The notes under the pieces were generated by a model, which was given only the letters and a program-made list of their open reading frames with translations, searched no databases and was not told the DNA's origin. Source: Rhodocyclaceae bacterium (GTDB lineage: Bacteria; Pseudomonadota; Gammaproteobacteria; Burkholderiales; Rhodocyclaceae). Taken from it: DNA of 48,084 nt. The stretch covers positions 1 to 48,084 of the forward strand of contig JAQTNK010000033.1 in NCBI GenBank assembly GCA_028713915.1. The letters run 5' to 3'. Made by a program: the position numbers and the translations under genes. Positions 17,259 through 28,168 of the stretch are shown piece by piece (position 1 is the first letter of the stretch; every line of letters begins with the position of its first letter).

Positions 17259-18539
17259 ATGAGAATCCAGATCAACAACGGCCGCGTCATCGATCCCGCC
17301 AACGGCGTCGACCGGCCCACCGATCTTTACGTCGCCGACGGCCTCATCGTCGGCGTCGGCCAGGCGCCGGCCGGCTTCGCCGCCGAAGGGACGATCAATG
17401 CCGCCGGCTGCATCGTCTGTCCCGGCCTCGTCGACCTCGCGGCGCGGCTGCGCGAACCGGGCTTCGAGTACCGCGCGACGCTGGAGTCGGAAATGGCGGC
17501 GGCGGCGGCCGGCGGCGTCACCAGCCTGGCCTGCCCGCCCGACACCGACCCGCCGCTCGACGAGCCGGGCCTCGTCGAAATGCTCAAGCACCGCGCGCGG
17601 CTGCGCGACTTCGCCCACGTCTATCCGGTCGGCGCCTTGACGGTCGGCCTTGCCGGCGAACGGCTGACGGAAATGGCCGAACTCGCCGAGGCCGGCTGCG
17701 TTGCCTTCGGCCAGGCCAATACCGTGATCCTGAATACCCAGGTGCTGCTGCGGGCGATGCAATACGCGGCGACCTTCGGCTTTCCGGTGTGGCTCTCGGC
17801 GCAAGACCCCTACCTGGCGAAGGGCGGCGTCGCCCACGACGGCGAAGTCGCCGCGCGCCTGGGGCTGACCGGCATCCCGGTCGTCGCCGAGACCATCGCC
17901 CTGGCGACCATCCTGCACCTGGCGCAGGAAACCGGCGCCCGCCTTCATGTCACTCGCATATCCAGCGCCGCTGGCCTGGAGATGATCCGCGCCGCGCGCC
18001 GCGCCGGCATCGCCGTCAGCTGCGACGTCGCCGCCCATCACCTGCACCTGTGCGAGAACGACATCGGCTACTTCAATCCGCACGCCCGCCTCGACCCGCC
18101 GCTGCGAAGCGCCAGCGATCGCGACGCCCTGCGCGCCGCGCTGGCCGACGGCACCATCGATGCATTGTGTTCCGACCACACTCCGGTCGATGACGACGGC
18201 AAGCAGGCGCCGTTCGGCGAAGCCGAGGCGGGCGCGACCGGTCTCGAATTGCTGCTGCCGCTGCTGCTGAAATGGGCAAGCGAAACCCGGCTGCCGCTGG
18301 CGCAGGCGCTGGCGCGCGTGACCAGCGACCCGGCGCGCATCCTTGGCATCGACGCCGGCACGCTGGGCATCGGGCGCGCCGCGGACATCTGCGTCTTCGA
18401 CCCGGAAGCGCGCGTGCGCGTCACGCGCGAACGCTTGAAGAGCCAGGGCAAGAACACGCCCTTCCTCGGCGTCGAACTCGCCGGCGAGGTGCGCTACACC
18501 TTGATCGACGGGCATCTGGCGCATACGTCGCCGCTCTGA
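17259..18539 (+). CDS. pyrX: PyrX, non-catalytic dihydroorotase-like subunit of ATCase
   Basis: A 426-residue amidohydrolase-fold protein homologous to class I dihydroorotase. The HxH metal motif of active enzymes (GLVDMHVHLREPG) here reads GLVDLAARLREPG, so both His are lost (A61, R63). FSDDG is replaced by FGQAN, and the next metal His by Arg (HVTRI). AAHHLHL and DALCSDHTP remain. The same pattern marks the inactive PyrC'/PyrX partner that holds the ATCase of pseudomonads together. A catalytic pyrC must lie elsewhere. The start ATG 17259 has GGGGA upstream. It is the last gene of the pyr operon. Confidence 0.9.
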   Translation: MRIQINNGRVIDPANGVDRPTDLYVADGLIVGVGQAPAGFAAEGTINAAGCIVCPGLVDLAARLREPGFEYRATLESEMAAAAAGGVTSLACPPDTDPPLDEPGLVEMLKHRARLRDFAHVYPVGALTVGLAGERLTEMAELAEAGCVAFGQANTVILNTQVLLRAMQYAATFGFPVWLSAQDPYLAKGGVAHDGEVAARLGLTGIPVVAETIALATILHLAQETGARLHVTRISSAAGLEMIRAARRAGIAVSCDVAAHHLHLCENDIGYFNPHARLDPPLRSASDRDALRAALADGTIDALCSDHTPVDDDGKQAPFGEAEAGATGLELLLPLLLKWASETRLPLAQALARVTSDPARILGIDAGTLGIGRAADICVFDPEARVRVTRERLKSQGKNTPFLGVELAGEVRYTLIDGHLAHTSPL

Positions 18540-18569
18540 CGGGCGGCCGCCGCGACACCGCGCCAATAA

Positions 18570-18587
18570 GGGCCGCGCGCGCGGCCC
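18570..18587. terminator. Perfect 18-bp palindrome between convergent genes
   Basis: An 18-nt sequence (GGGCCGCGC and its exact complement) lies midway in the 57-bp gap between pyrX and the convergent fadH-like gene. It could end transcription from both sides, but no T-run flanks it. Confidence 0.35.
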
Positions 18588-18596
18588 GTGTCGCAA

Positions 18597-20726
<2,130 letters not shown>

Positions 20727-21587
20727 CTAGAGGCCGTGGGCCTTGAACCACGCCAGCATGCGTTGCCATGCATCTTCGGCCGCCTCCTTGCGGTAGGAGG
20801 GCCGGTAGTCGGCGTGAAAGGCGTGGCCGGCGTCGGGGTAGACGCGCAACTCCGACTTGCCGCCGGCCTTGGCGATGGCGGCGCGCATGGCCTCGACGTC
20901 GGACAACGGGATGCCCTGGTCCTGGCCGCCGTAGAAGCCGAGCACCGGCGCCTTGAGTTCCGCGGCGATGTCGAGCGGCCAGCGCGGCATGTTGGCATTG
21001 GGGGCGCCGTCGAGCGGCCCGTACCAGGCGACCGCGGCTTTGAGCGCCGGCTGGTGGGCGGCGTAGAGCCAGACGGTGCGGCCGCCGCGGCAAAAGCCCG
21101 TGATGCCGAGCCGGCCGGTGTCGCCGCCGTTGGCCTTGGCCCAGGCGACGCAGGCGTCGAGGTCGGCGGTCACTTGCGCGTCGGCCGCCTTGGCGGCGAG
21201 CGCCAGCGCATCCTGGACGTTCTTGAGCTGCGCCGGGTCGCCGTAGCGGGCATAGAGTTCCGGCGCGATGGCCAGGTAGCCGACCTTGCCGAGGCGCCGG
21301 CAGATGTCCTTGATGTATTCGTGCACGCCGAAGATTTCATGCACGACGAGGATGACGGGCGGATGGGCGACGCCCGCCGGCTGGGCGCGGTAGGCGGGCA
21401 TGGCGCCGTCGGCCGTCGGCACCTGGATCTCGCCGGCGGTTAGCCCCTGGGTGTCGGTGACGATAGCGGTCTGTGCCGCCACGGGCCCCGCGGCGAGGGT
21501 GAAGCCGGCGGCCAAGGACCCGACGAGAAAACCGCGGCGGCTGAACGGCACGGCGGGCACCAGGCTGTCGAATTCGGCGAGCGTCAT
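20727..21587 (-). CDS. Dienelactone hydrolase family protein, probable Tat-exported
   Basis: A 286-residue alpha/beta hydrolase. The N-terminus has a twin-arginine motif SRRGFLVG (16-23) before a hydrophobic stretch ending in VAAQ, so Tat export to the periplasm is likely. The DLH features are VVHEIFG (E84), the nucleophile elbow GFCRGG with C166, the acid strand FYGGQDQGIP and the His in DAGHAFH. These are carboxymethylenebutenolidase-type residues, but the substrate is unknown and such proteins often have other roles. The start MTLAEF has GGAGA upstream; an in-frame ATG 33 nt earlier is less likely. Confidence 0.88.
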   Translation of the reverse strand: MTLAEFDSLVPAVPFSRRGFLVGSLAAGFTLAAGPVAAQTAIVTDTQGLTAGEIQVPTADGAMPAYRAQPAGVAHPPVILVVHEIFGVHEYIKDICRRLGKVGYLAIAPELYARYGDPAQLKNVQDALALAAKAADAQVTADLDACVAWAKANGGDTGRLGITGFCRGGRTVWLYAAHQPALKAAVAWYGPLDGAPNANMPRWPLDIAAELKAPVLGFYGGQDQGIPLSDVEAMRAAIAKAGGKSELRVYPDAGHAFHADYRPSYRKEAAEDAWQRMLAWFKAHGL

Positions 21588-21616
21588 CGTGATTCTCCAA
21601 TGCGGTTGGAGCAGCG

Positions 21617-21645
21617 ACATTACGTGGCGCCGACGTGAATTTCAA
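21617..21645 (-). promoter_or_regulatory. Candidate promoter of the dienelactone hydrolase gene
   Basis: TTGAAA (21640-21645) and TAATGT (21617-21622) on the minus strand are exactly 17 bp apart, 29 nt before the ATG. The -35 matches the consensus in 5 of 6 positions and the -10 in 3 of 6. Confidence 0.4.
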
Positions 21646-21711
21646 CGACGATGCCGTTGCGGTTTACGTGTGCGCCGGCGCCGGCCGGCGGCGCGTCGGC
21701 GTTCGGCTACG

Positions 21712-22419
21712 CTACAGCGCGCACTCGCCTTCCTTGCCCTTGCCGATGCCCATGCCGCCGCCCTTGTTCTGCGAGATGGACGACGGCATGGTGACCTGGA
21801 TGCCCTGCTGCGGCGGCACGGTCTGCGGCGCCGTGGAGGGGCTGGCGACGAAGCCGAACTGGCCGGCATTGATCTGGATCTGCCCGGCGCCGTTCTTCAC
21901 GACGATGGCGCCGTCGGCGACGTCGAGGTGCAGGCCGTTGGCCGGCGGCTGGCCGGACGTGGTCGGCACGCCGCCGCAGTCGTTCTGGCACAGCAGCGCA
22001 CCGAAGTGGGTGCCGCGAATGCCGATGGTGGCCGTCGCCGTCGAGAAGTTCACCTTGTCGTGGTCGCGCTTGCCGATGAGACCGGTGACGGCGCGCAGGC
22101 CGCCCTTCAGCATCGAGATCAGGACGTTGTCGCTCTCCGGCTTGGTCGGGTTGAAGACATAGCTGTCGATCTTCAGCTGGGTGCCGGGGCGCAGCACGAC
22201 TTCGCCGTTGTCGGCGAACTTGATGCGGGCGTAGGTATTGGCCTCGGTGGTCAGCAGATCGCCCTCCCTGACCTCGGACTTGACGGCGAGCAGCAAGGGC
22301 TTGGCATCGGCGCGCTTGACCGAGAGCGTGCCCGACAGGTGGGTGACGATGCCGGCCTGCTGGGCCTGCACCAGGGCGGCGAAGCCGAGCGCGGCGAGGA
22401 GGACGAAGAGCTTACGCAT
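21712..22419 (-). CDS. FecR-domain protein with signal peptide, third gene of a TPS operon
   Basis: A 235-residue exported protein. A signal peptide (about 1-19, ending LVQA) is followed by a FecR domain: VREGDLLTTEANTYARIKF, GEVVLRPGTQLKID, GGLRAVTGLIG, and the hallmark TATIGIRGTHF. A Cys pair (CQNDC) and a Gly-rich C-terminus follow. It has no transmembrane anchor or N-terminal anti-sigma domain, so it is not a classical FecR sigma regulator. Its start overlaps the end of the TpsA gene by 8 nt, so it is almost certainly co-translated with it. A role in secretion, folding or anchoring of the exoprotein is a guess from position. Confidence 0.85.
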   Translation of the reverse strand: MRKLFVLLAALGFAALVQAQQAGIVTHLSGTLSVKRADAKPLLLAVKSEVREGDLLTTEANTYARIKFADNGEVVLRPGTQLKIDSYVFNPTKPESDNVLISMLKGGLRAVTGLIGKRDHDKVNFSTATATIGIRGTHFGALLCQNDCGGVPTTSGQPPANGLHLDVADGAIVVKNGAGQIQINAGQFGFVASPSTAPQTVPPQQGIQVTMPSSISQNKGGGMGIGKGKEGECAL

Positions 22420-25400
22420 TGCAGCGGCCCATGGGTTTCTTGTCGGATTTGTGGTCATCGCTGCCGTTCCCTGAAGAAGATGCGCCCGCCTTCTTGTCCT
22501 TGTCGTCGCCGGAGTCGTTCGAGCTTTCGCTGGCGCTGGCGCCCGACGACGACGTGTTGCTGCCGCCAAACTCGTTGTCGCCGCCGCCGCGGGTACCCGA
22601 CGAAGTTGCGGTGCCGCCGCTGCCGGTGCTCGAGGGCGGCGGCACGGGAACGACTTCCTGCTGCTGCTGGGTCGTCGCCGTCGTCGCGCAGGAAGACGGA
22701 TTGATGACGCACGGGTCGGTCGTGGAGGAGACTGGATTTTCGGGCGCGCTCGCCGTGCCGTAGTAGGCGAGATCGAGGCCGGCGCCGGCTGTCGCCGGGC
22801 TCTTCCCGACCCCATCGAAGAGGCCGCTGCTGGCGTCGATGGACATGCCGCCGGCAGCGCGATTGTCGAAGGCGAGATGAATGGTCGACGGGCTTTGCGC
22901 CCAGATGTAGGAAGCGTTGCTGAGGGACAGCAGCGAAGTCGAGCTGCCGAACTCCAGATAGACGTCCGTGCCGGCCTTGATGTAGGCGCCGTTGTCCAGC
23001 GTGGCATTGCTGGCGATCTCGCCCACCACCCGGCCCGAGGCGGAAGTGATGCTGCCGCCGGAGGCATTGAGGTTGCCGGCGACGAAGCCGACATCGCCGC
23101 TGCTCGCCGTGACGGCGCCGTACAGATTGAGCGTCGATGCCGCCAGCTTCACGCTGGTGCCCAAAGCCGTGGCGCCGCTGGCGATGGTCAAGGCGCCGCC
23201 GGCGACGAGACCCAGACTGTTCAGTGGCGAGCAGGAGTTGCCGGCGTTGCTGTAGCGATAGTCGAGGTCGCCGATGGCGCTCAGCAGCACGCTGTCGGAT
23301 GCGAAGATGTAGCTGTCCGTATAGGCGAGATTCCCGCCGCTGGCGATGAAGACGTCGCCGTTGGCGGCGAAGATCTCGCCGCTTGTCGCGCCGGTCCCGA
23401 GCGTCATGCTGCCCGTGTTGAAAAAGCTGACGTTGCCGTCATGCGAGTCGTCGGCGAGGCTGATGACGCCCGGCGCGGCGCCCAGGTTGCGCAGCGAAAT
23501 GCCGCCGTTGGCGGCGCCGTATCCGACGTACGCCGTCAGGCTCATGGCGGCCAAGGTATCCAGGCTGATCGCCAGTTGGCCTGCAATGCCGCCGTTCTGG
23601 CTCGTCAGGTTGATGTTGTCGGCGGTGACGTTGAGCGCACTGCCGTTGTCGTCATAGATGGCGCCGCCGGCGACGATGCTTACCGTTCCCGTGGGCGCGT
23701 AGATGGTGCCGATCGCGGCATCGCCTGAAGACTCCAGGTCGATGCTTCCGCCGTGAAGCGCGGAGATATTTGCCACTCGCAGCATCTTGCCGGATGCGCC
23801 GTAGCCGGCGAAACCATACACGCTGCCGCCCGCGGCATGGGTCAAGGAAACCGATCCATTCAACGCCATATCGCCTTCCGCGCGGAACCAGCCGTCGGCC
23901 ACCGGGTTTCCGGTCCCCGAAATTGTGATGGTGCCGCCGGCGTCCTGGACAATGTCGCCATTGATGGTGTTGTCGTTGGGGTCCAGGCCGGAGTAGCTGC
24001 CGAGCCAAACGGCCTTGCCCGTGATCGAGCTGTCGGCGCCGAGGTAGATGTTGCCGCCGGCGCCCCCCGATTCGCCGGCAGTGATGAAGACGCCGTCGTC
24101 GCTGCTGTCGCCCGTCGACGTCAAGCTCCCGTCGACGGCAACGTTGTTGGTGGCGGAAACTTCCATCCTGGCACCGGACGTGATGCCGGCACCCGTGGCA
24201 ATGTAGACGTTGCCCGCCAGGTCGGCGATGCTGCCCGTCATCGACGTCCCGAACCGGCTGCCGATGCCGACGCCGCCGTAGCCGCTGTCAATGGAAACAT
24301 TGCCGCTCGTGTCGATGACGACCGCGGCCGTGCCGGTCAGCGAGCCGATGAGGACCTGCGAACCGCCGCCGTCGCCGCCAGTGATGGAAAGATCGCCGCC
24401 GACGGTGAGATGGATGTCGGCGCCGTTCTTGTTGCCGATGGCAACCGGCGCGCCGAGGCCGTCGGCGTCCCTAACGTCGCTGTAGCCGCCCGTCAGGGTG
24501 ACGTTGCCGAAGCGGAGCTGTTGCGTCGGTGCGCCGAGGAAGGCGCCGCCATAGGTGCCGTTGTCGCCGCCGCCGGTCATCACCAGCGCGCCGCCGGAAG
24601 TGTCGATGTCCTGCGAAGTGTTCGAGCTGATGCCGGCGTCGTTGGTGAGATAGTAGTCAGCCCCGCTGCTGGTGACCTTGCTGCCGCCGGTGCCGCCGTA
24701 GATGAAAATGTCGAAGGCACTGCCGCCGGAACTCCACATTTTCTGCGGGCCGTCGCTGTCGATATTGGCACGATTGTCGGCGCCGGCCGCGCCGCCAGTG
24801 AGCGTCAGGCTGCCGCCGCCCACGAAGTCGAAAGTCTGGCCGCCGCCGTAAGCGACGCCGGCGACGTTGCCGCTGCCGTGATCTTCGATGCTCGCGTCGT
24901 TGCTGCTGCAGCCGCCGCCGGCGCAGTCGCCCGACCATTGGCCCGTAGGGATCGAGCCGGTGCTCCCGCTGCCGGAAGTCAGCGCAACGCTGCCGCCGCC
25001 GTAAATCGTGAAATTCTGGCCGCCGTTGCTGTGCCTGGCGACGCCGCCGTCCAGGTACTGGTCGCGCTCGATACGGGCGCTGCCGCCGTAGCCCCAATCG
25101 CTGCCGTGAAGGATCAGGCTGCCGGGATTCGAACTGTCGCCGAGCGTGAAATATTGGTCGCCGTTGCTGACGATGCGCGCCGTCGGCATCATGCCGCCGC
25201 CATCGTTGCCGGCCGTCATGCTGAGCGCGTTCGCGGTCACGGTGAGCGTGCCGCGGTTCATGTCGATGCCGGCCTGCCGGTTCGAGGCATCTATCGCTAT
25301 CTGTCCGGGAGCCAGCAGGGTCACATTGCCGCTGCCCGGGGAAAAGAGCGTGCCGTCCCTGAGCGATATCTGCGGGTTGCCGTACGTCAGGTCGCGGTTG

Positions 25401-28138
25401 TAGGCGGCCGCCGTCGGACTTGCCGTGCCGGAAGCGTAGTTGTTCCATCCCGCCACGATCATGGCGTTGCCGCCGCTGCCGACGTCGCTCTCGATGTCGA
25501 TGTTGCCCTGCGCGAGCAGTTTGAGACCGCCGTTGAGCGCCCCGAAGGTGCCATAGTAAGTGTTTGAGAAACACAAGTTGTTGCCGCCGCCGACTGCGCA
25601 ATCGGCGCTGACCGCGCCGGCTCTCACGTGATTGACGGTGTAGGGGTTGCCGCCGGAGGTGGCCGAGGCCAGCGTGATGTCGGCGTTCGCCAGCACCGTG
25701 AGGCTGCCGCCGGCCATCACCGGGCCGTACAAGTTCACGGACCCCGCAACGCCGCCCGAGATATTCGGCGCATAGGCGCTGTTGTTGACCCAGTTGGCAT
25801 TTCCGTCCCAGCCGCCGACCAGCGTCACGCTGCCGGTGGTGAGGATGGAGCCGCCGTAGCCGTATGGCGCACCCAGAGTTACGTCTCCCGCAGCGGCCAG
25901 ACTGGCGTTGAATCCGTACTTGTTGCCCGACTCGATGATCCCCGAAGCCGGATTGATCGTGATGTTCCCGGTCGTCGCCGCGAGGTTGGCCCTGCCGACG
26001 GTGCTCGGTCCCGCGGTCACCAGGCGCTCGATCGTCGCGCCGGGTCCGCTGCTCTCGCCGATCCTGATGTTGTCGGCGGTGACGCTGAGGTCTTGCGACG
26101 TGATCAGCTTTGAGCCGGGCGCCATCGTGAAATCGCCGGCGCCACCGGAATTCGCGACGAACACCAGCGAATGCGGATTCGTGTTGTCCGCCACATCGTA
26201 TCCCGCCGCAAAGCCACCCGTGCTGACCTTGGCGTTCGGGCCGATGCTGATGCCCTGCGCAGACATCGAGATCTGCGAATTGTTGGCAAGAACGGTGGCG
26301 CCGCTGCCGATCGCGATGCTTCCGCCGGCGACGAAATCCATAGTGAGGTAGCTGCCGCCGGATCCCTGGATGGTGCCGTCGATGGCGATGTTGCCACCCG
26401 ACTGGACACCGAGATTTCCGCTCGCACCGAGGTTGGCGCCGGCTTGCAGGGTGACGTCGCTGCCGGCTTTCAGGCTTAGGCCGCCGGTGGTGGAAAGCAG
26501 CGAACCGGTCTGGAAGGTGATCGTGCCGGTGCCGTTGGTTAAGGTTGGAGCGGTCGCCGGCGAACCGCCGCTGTTCCAGCCGGCGACGAGCGAGATGTTG
26601 CCGCCGCCGCTGTTGCTGACGGCAACGCCGGAGTTGAAAACGACGTCGTTTTCCGCCACCAGCGACAGCGAATGGGAACTGTTGAAGGAATTCGACGCGG
26701 AGACCGTGATATCGCCGGCGCCGTAGCCGTTCAGCGCTCCGGTCTGGATGACGACGTTGCTGGTGCCCAACTGCGAATTGATGGTGGCCCAACCGATGTT
26801 GTCTGTCATCAAGTTGGAGCCGTTGCTGAAATAACCGCCGCTGAACGACCCGATTGGCGTGCTGGAGGCGTCGATGACGATATTTGTCGGATCGAGCAGC
26901 CAGGTTCCCGTGTTGCCCATCGGAGCGCGGGTGTCGACTTCCTGTATGTTGTTGGCATCAAGATAGCGATGGCCCGAAGTCTCGACAAAGCCGCCGTTGC
27001 CGCCGTTGGCGCCGCCGCGGGCGGAGATGCTGCCGTAGGCGCGCGTCGTGTCGTCGGCCCAGACGACGACCTTGCCGCCGTTGCCGTTGTCGGTGGCGTC
27101 GGCCTTCAGCGTCGCGTTGGCACCGAAGTAGGTGACCGCGGCATTTTGGACGTCCGGATTCTTGCCCTGGTAATCGCCGCCGACGAGGATGCTGCCGCCG
27201 CCGTTCGTGCCGCTGGCGTCGATGCTGGCGTTGTCGGTCACGGCGACGCGATTGCCGAGGACTTCGACCTGGCCGCCCGTGCTGCCGGTGGCGGCAATGC
27301 TGCCGTTGCCCTCGACGTAGGTGTCTTGCGTTGCCTTGAGGAAAATGCGCCCGCCTTCATTGACGACGCTGGAGGCGTTGAGCGTGCCGCTGTTCCTGAC
27401 CAGCACGCCGGCCATGCCGATGCGTCCGGCCGCGGCGACGATCTGGCCGAGGTTGGTGGCATTGCCGGCGGCACCGGTGATCTCGACCTTGACGCCGGGC
27501 GTGCCGGTGTCGATGAGGTCGACGGTTTCGCCGGCGGCGAGAAGCGTCTCCCCCTTGGGCGTGACGATGATGCCTTCGTTGCTGACGTTGGCGCCGACGA
27601 GATAGACCGAGCCGCCGGAAGGCGTGGTGATGGCGCCGCGATTGACGACGGCGCCGGCGCCGGGGGTGTTGTCGAACGTCAGCTTGCCGGCGAGGAAGTT
27701 GGCGTTGCTGACGCCGAGCGTGGAGGCGACGAAGCCGGCGGTGTTGATCATCCCGCCGGGGCCGATAAATATGCCATTGGGATTGATGAGCCAGACTTTG
27801 CCGTTGGACGACAGCGTGCCGTAGATCTGCGACGGGTTGGCGGCGACGACGCGGTTGAGCACGGCACTGGAAGCCGACGGCTGGGCGAAATAGGTCGCAT
27901 AGCCGGTACCGATGCTGAAGCTGTCCCAGTGGATGATGGCGCCGTTGCTGTTCGTTACGGTGAGGACGTTGCCGGCCTGGGAAAAGCTGGCGCTGCCGCT
28001 CTTGACGACGGGGTTGGTCGGCACCTGCGCCCAGGCCGGCGCCGTCGCATAACAGGCGGCGACGGCCGCAGCAAGCAGTCGGGTGCGCGTAATCATGCGC
28101 CTGAACGATGTTTGTCGGTTTGGGAAACGGTCGTTCAT
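22412..28138 (-). CDS. Very large TpsA-type exoprotein (filamentous haemagglutinin N-terminal domain)
   Basis: A 1908-residue secreted beta-helix protein. A signal peptide (about 1-37, ending AWA) is followed by the TPS secretion domain (about 38-250), with IIHWDSFSIG, the NPNGIFIG motif and further NxG turns, and then a right-handed beta-helix of short Gly/Asn/Ser/Thr-rich repeats to about 1780. Near the C-terminus is a Cys pair (CVINPSSC), then Pro-rich and Ser/Gly/Asp/Lys low-complexity sequence to the end. It is expected to be exported by the TpsB protein encoded 30 nt upstream and to act at the cell surface, probably as an adhesin; its actual target is unknown. An SD (GGAGA) precedes the ATG. 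The 3' end overlaps the FecR gene. Confidence 0.9.
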   Translation of the reverse strand: MNDRFPNRQTSFRRMITRTRLLAAAVAACYATAPAWAQVPTNPVVKSGSASFSQAGNVLTVTNSNGAIIHWDSFSIGTGYATYFAQPSASSAVLNRVVAANPSQIYGTLSSNGKVWLINPNGIFIGPGGMINTAGFVASTLGVSNANFLAGKLTFDNTPGAGAVVNRGAITTPSGGSVYLVGANVSNEGIIVTPKGETLLAAGETVDLIDTGTPGVKVEITGAAGNATNLGQIVAAAGRIGMAGVLVRNSGTLNASSVVNEGGRIFLKATQDTYVEGNGSIAATGSTGGQVEVLGNRVAVTDNASIDASGTNGGGSILVGGDYQGKNPDVQNAAVTYFGANATLKADATDNGNGGKVVVWADDTTRAYGSISARGGANGGNGGFVETSGHRYLDANNIQEVDTRAPMGNTGTWLLDPTNIVIDASSTPIGSFSGGYFSNGSNLMTDNIGWATINSQLGTSNVVIQTGALNGYGAGDITVSASNSFNSSHSLSLVAENDVVFNSGVAVSNSGGGNISLVAGWNSGGSPATAPTLTNGTGTITFQTGSLLSTTGGLSLKAGSDVTLQAGANLGASGNLGVQSGGNIAIDGTIQGSGGSYLTMDFVAGGSIAIGSGATVLANNSQISMSAQGISIGPNAKVSTGGFAAGYDVADNTNPHSLVFVANSGGAGDFTMAPGSKLITSQDLSVTADNIRIGESSGPGATIERLVTAGPSTVGRANLAATTGNITINPASGIIESGNKYGFNASLAAAGDVTLGAPYGYGGSILTTGSVTLVGGWDGNANWVNNSAYAPNISGGVAGSVNLYGPVMAGGSLTVLANADITLASATSGGNPYTVNHVRAGAVSADCAVGGGNNLCFSNTYYGTFGALNGGLKLLAQGNIDIESDVGSGGNAMIVAGWNNYASGTASPTAAAYNRDLTYGNPQISLRDGTLFSPGSGNVTLLAPGQIAIDASNRQAGIDMNRGTLTVTANALSMTAGNDGGGMMPTARIVSNGDQYFTLGDSSNPGSLILHGSDWGYGGSARIERDQYLDGGVARHSNGGQNFTIYGGGSVALTSGSGSTGSIPTGQWSGDCAGGGCSSNDASIEDHGSGNVAGVAYGGGQTFDFVGGGSLTLTGGAAGADNRANIDSDGPQKMWSSGGSAFDIFIYGGTGGSKVTSSGADYYLTNDAGISSNTSQDIDTSGGALVMTGGGDNGTYGGAFLGAPTQQLRFGNVTLTGGYSDVRDADGLGAPVAIGNKNGADIHLTVGGDLSITGGDGGGSQVLIGSLTGTAAVVIDTSGNVSIDSGYGGVGIGSRFGTSMTGSIADLAGNVYIATGAGITSGARMEVSATNNVAVDGSLTSTGDSSDDGVFITAGESGGAGGNIYLGADSSITGKAVWLGSYSGLDPNDNTINGDIVQDAGGTITISGTGNPVADGWFRAEGDMALNGSVSLTHAAGGSVYGFAGYGASGKMLRVANISALHGGSIDLESSGDAAIGTIYAPTGTVSIVAGGAIYDDNGSALNVTADNINLTSQNGGIAGQLAISLDTLAAMSLTAYVGYGAANGGISLRNLGAAPGVISLADDSHDGNVSFFNTGSMTLGTGATSGEIFAANGDVFIASGGNLAYTDSYIFASDSVLLSAIGDLDYRYSNAGNSCSPLNSLGLVAGGALTIASGATALGTSVKLAASTLNLYGAVTASSGDVGFVAGNLNASGGSITSASGRVVGEIASNATLDNGAYIKAGTDVYLEFGSSTSLLSLSNASYIWAQSPSTIHLAFDNRAAGGMSIDASSGLFDGVGKSPATAGAGLDLAYYGTASAPENPVSSTTDPCVINPSSCATTATTQQQQEVVPVPPPSSTGSGGTATSSGTRGGGDNEFGGSNTSSSGASASESSNDSGDDKDKKAGASSSGNGSDDHKSDKKPMGRCNA

Positions 28139-28168
28139 GAACTTGTCTCCAGGGAAAGGATTCCCTTG

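Noticed and set aside
22900-27300. Tandem DNA repeats or a CRISPR-like array in the TpsA gene
   Set aside because: The many similar GCCGCC-rich segments are codons of beta-helix Gly/Asn/Ser repeats; unit lengths and sequences vary, and there are no constant repeats with spacers.
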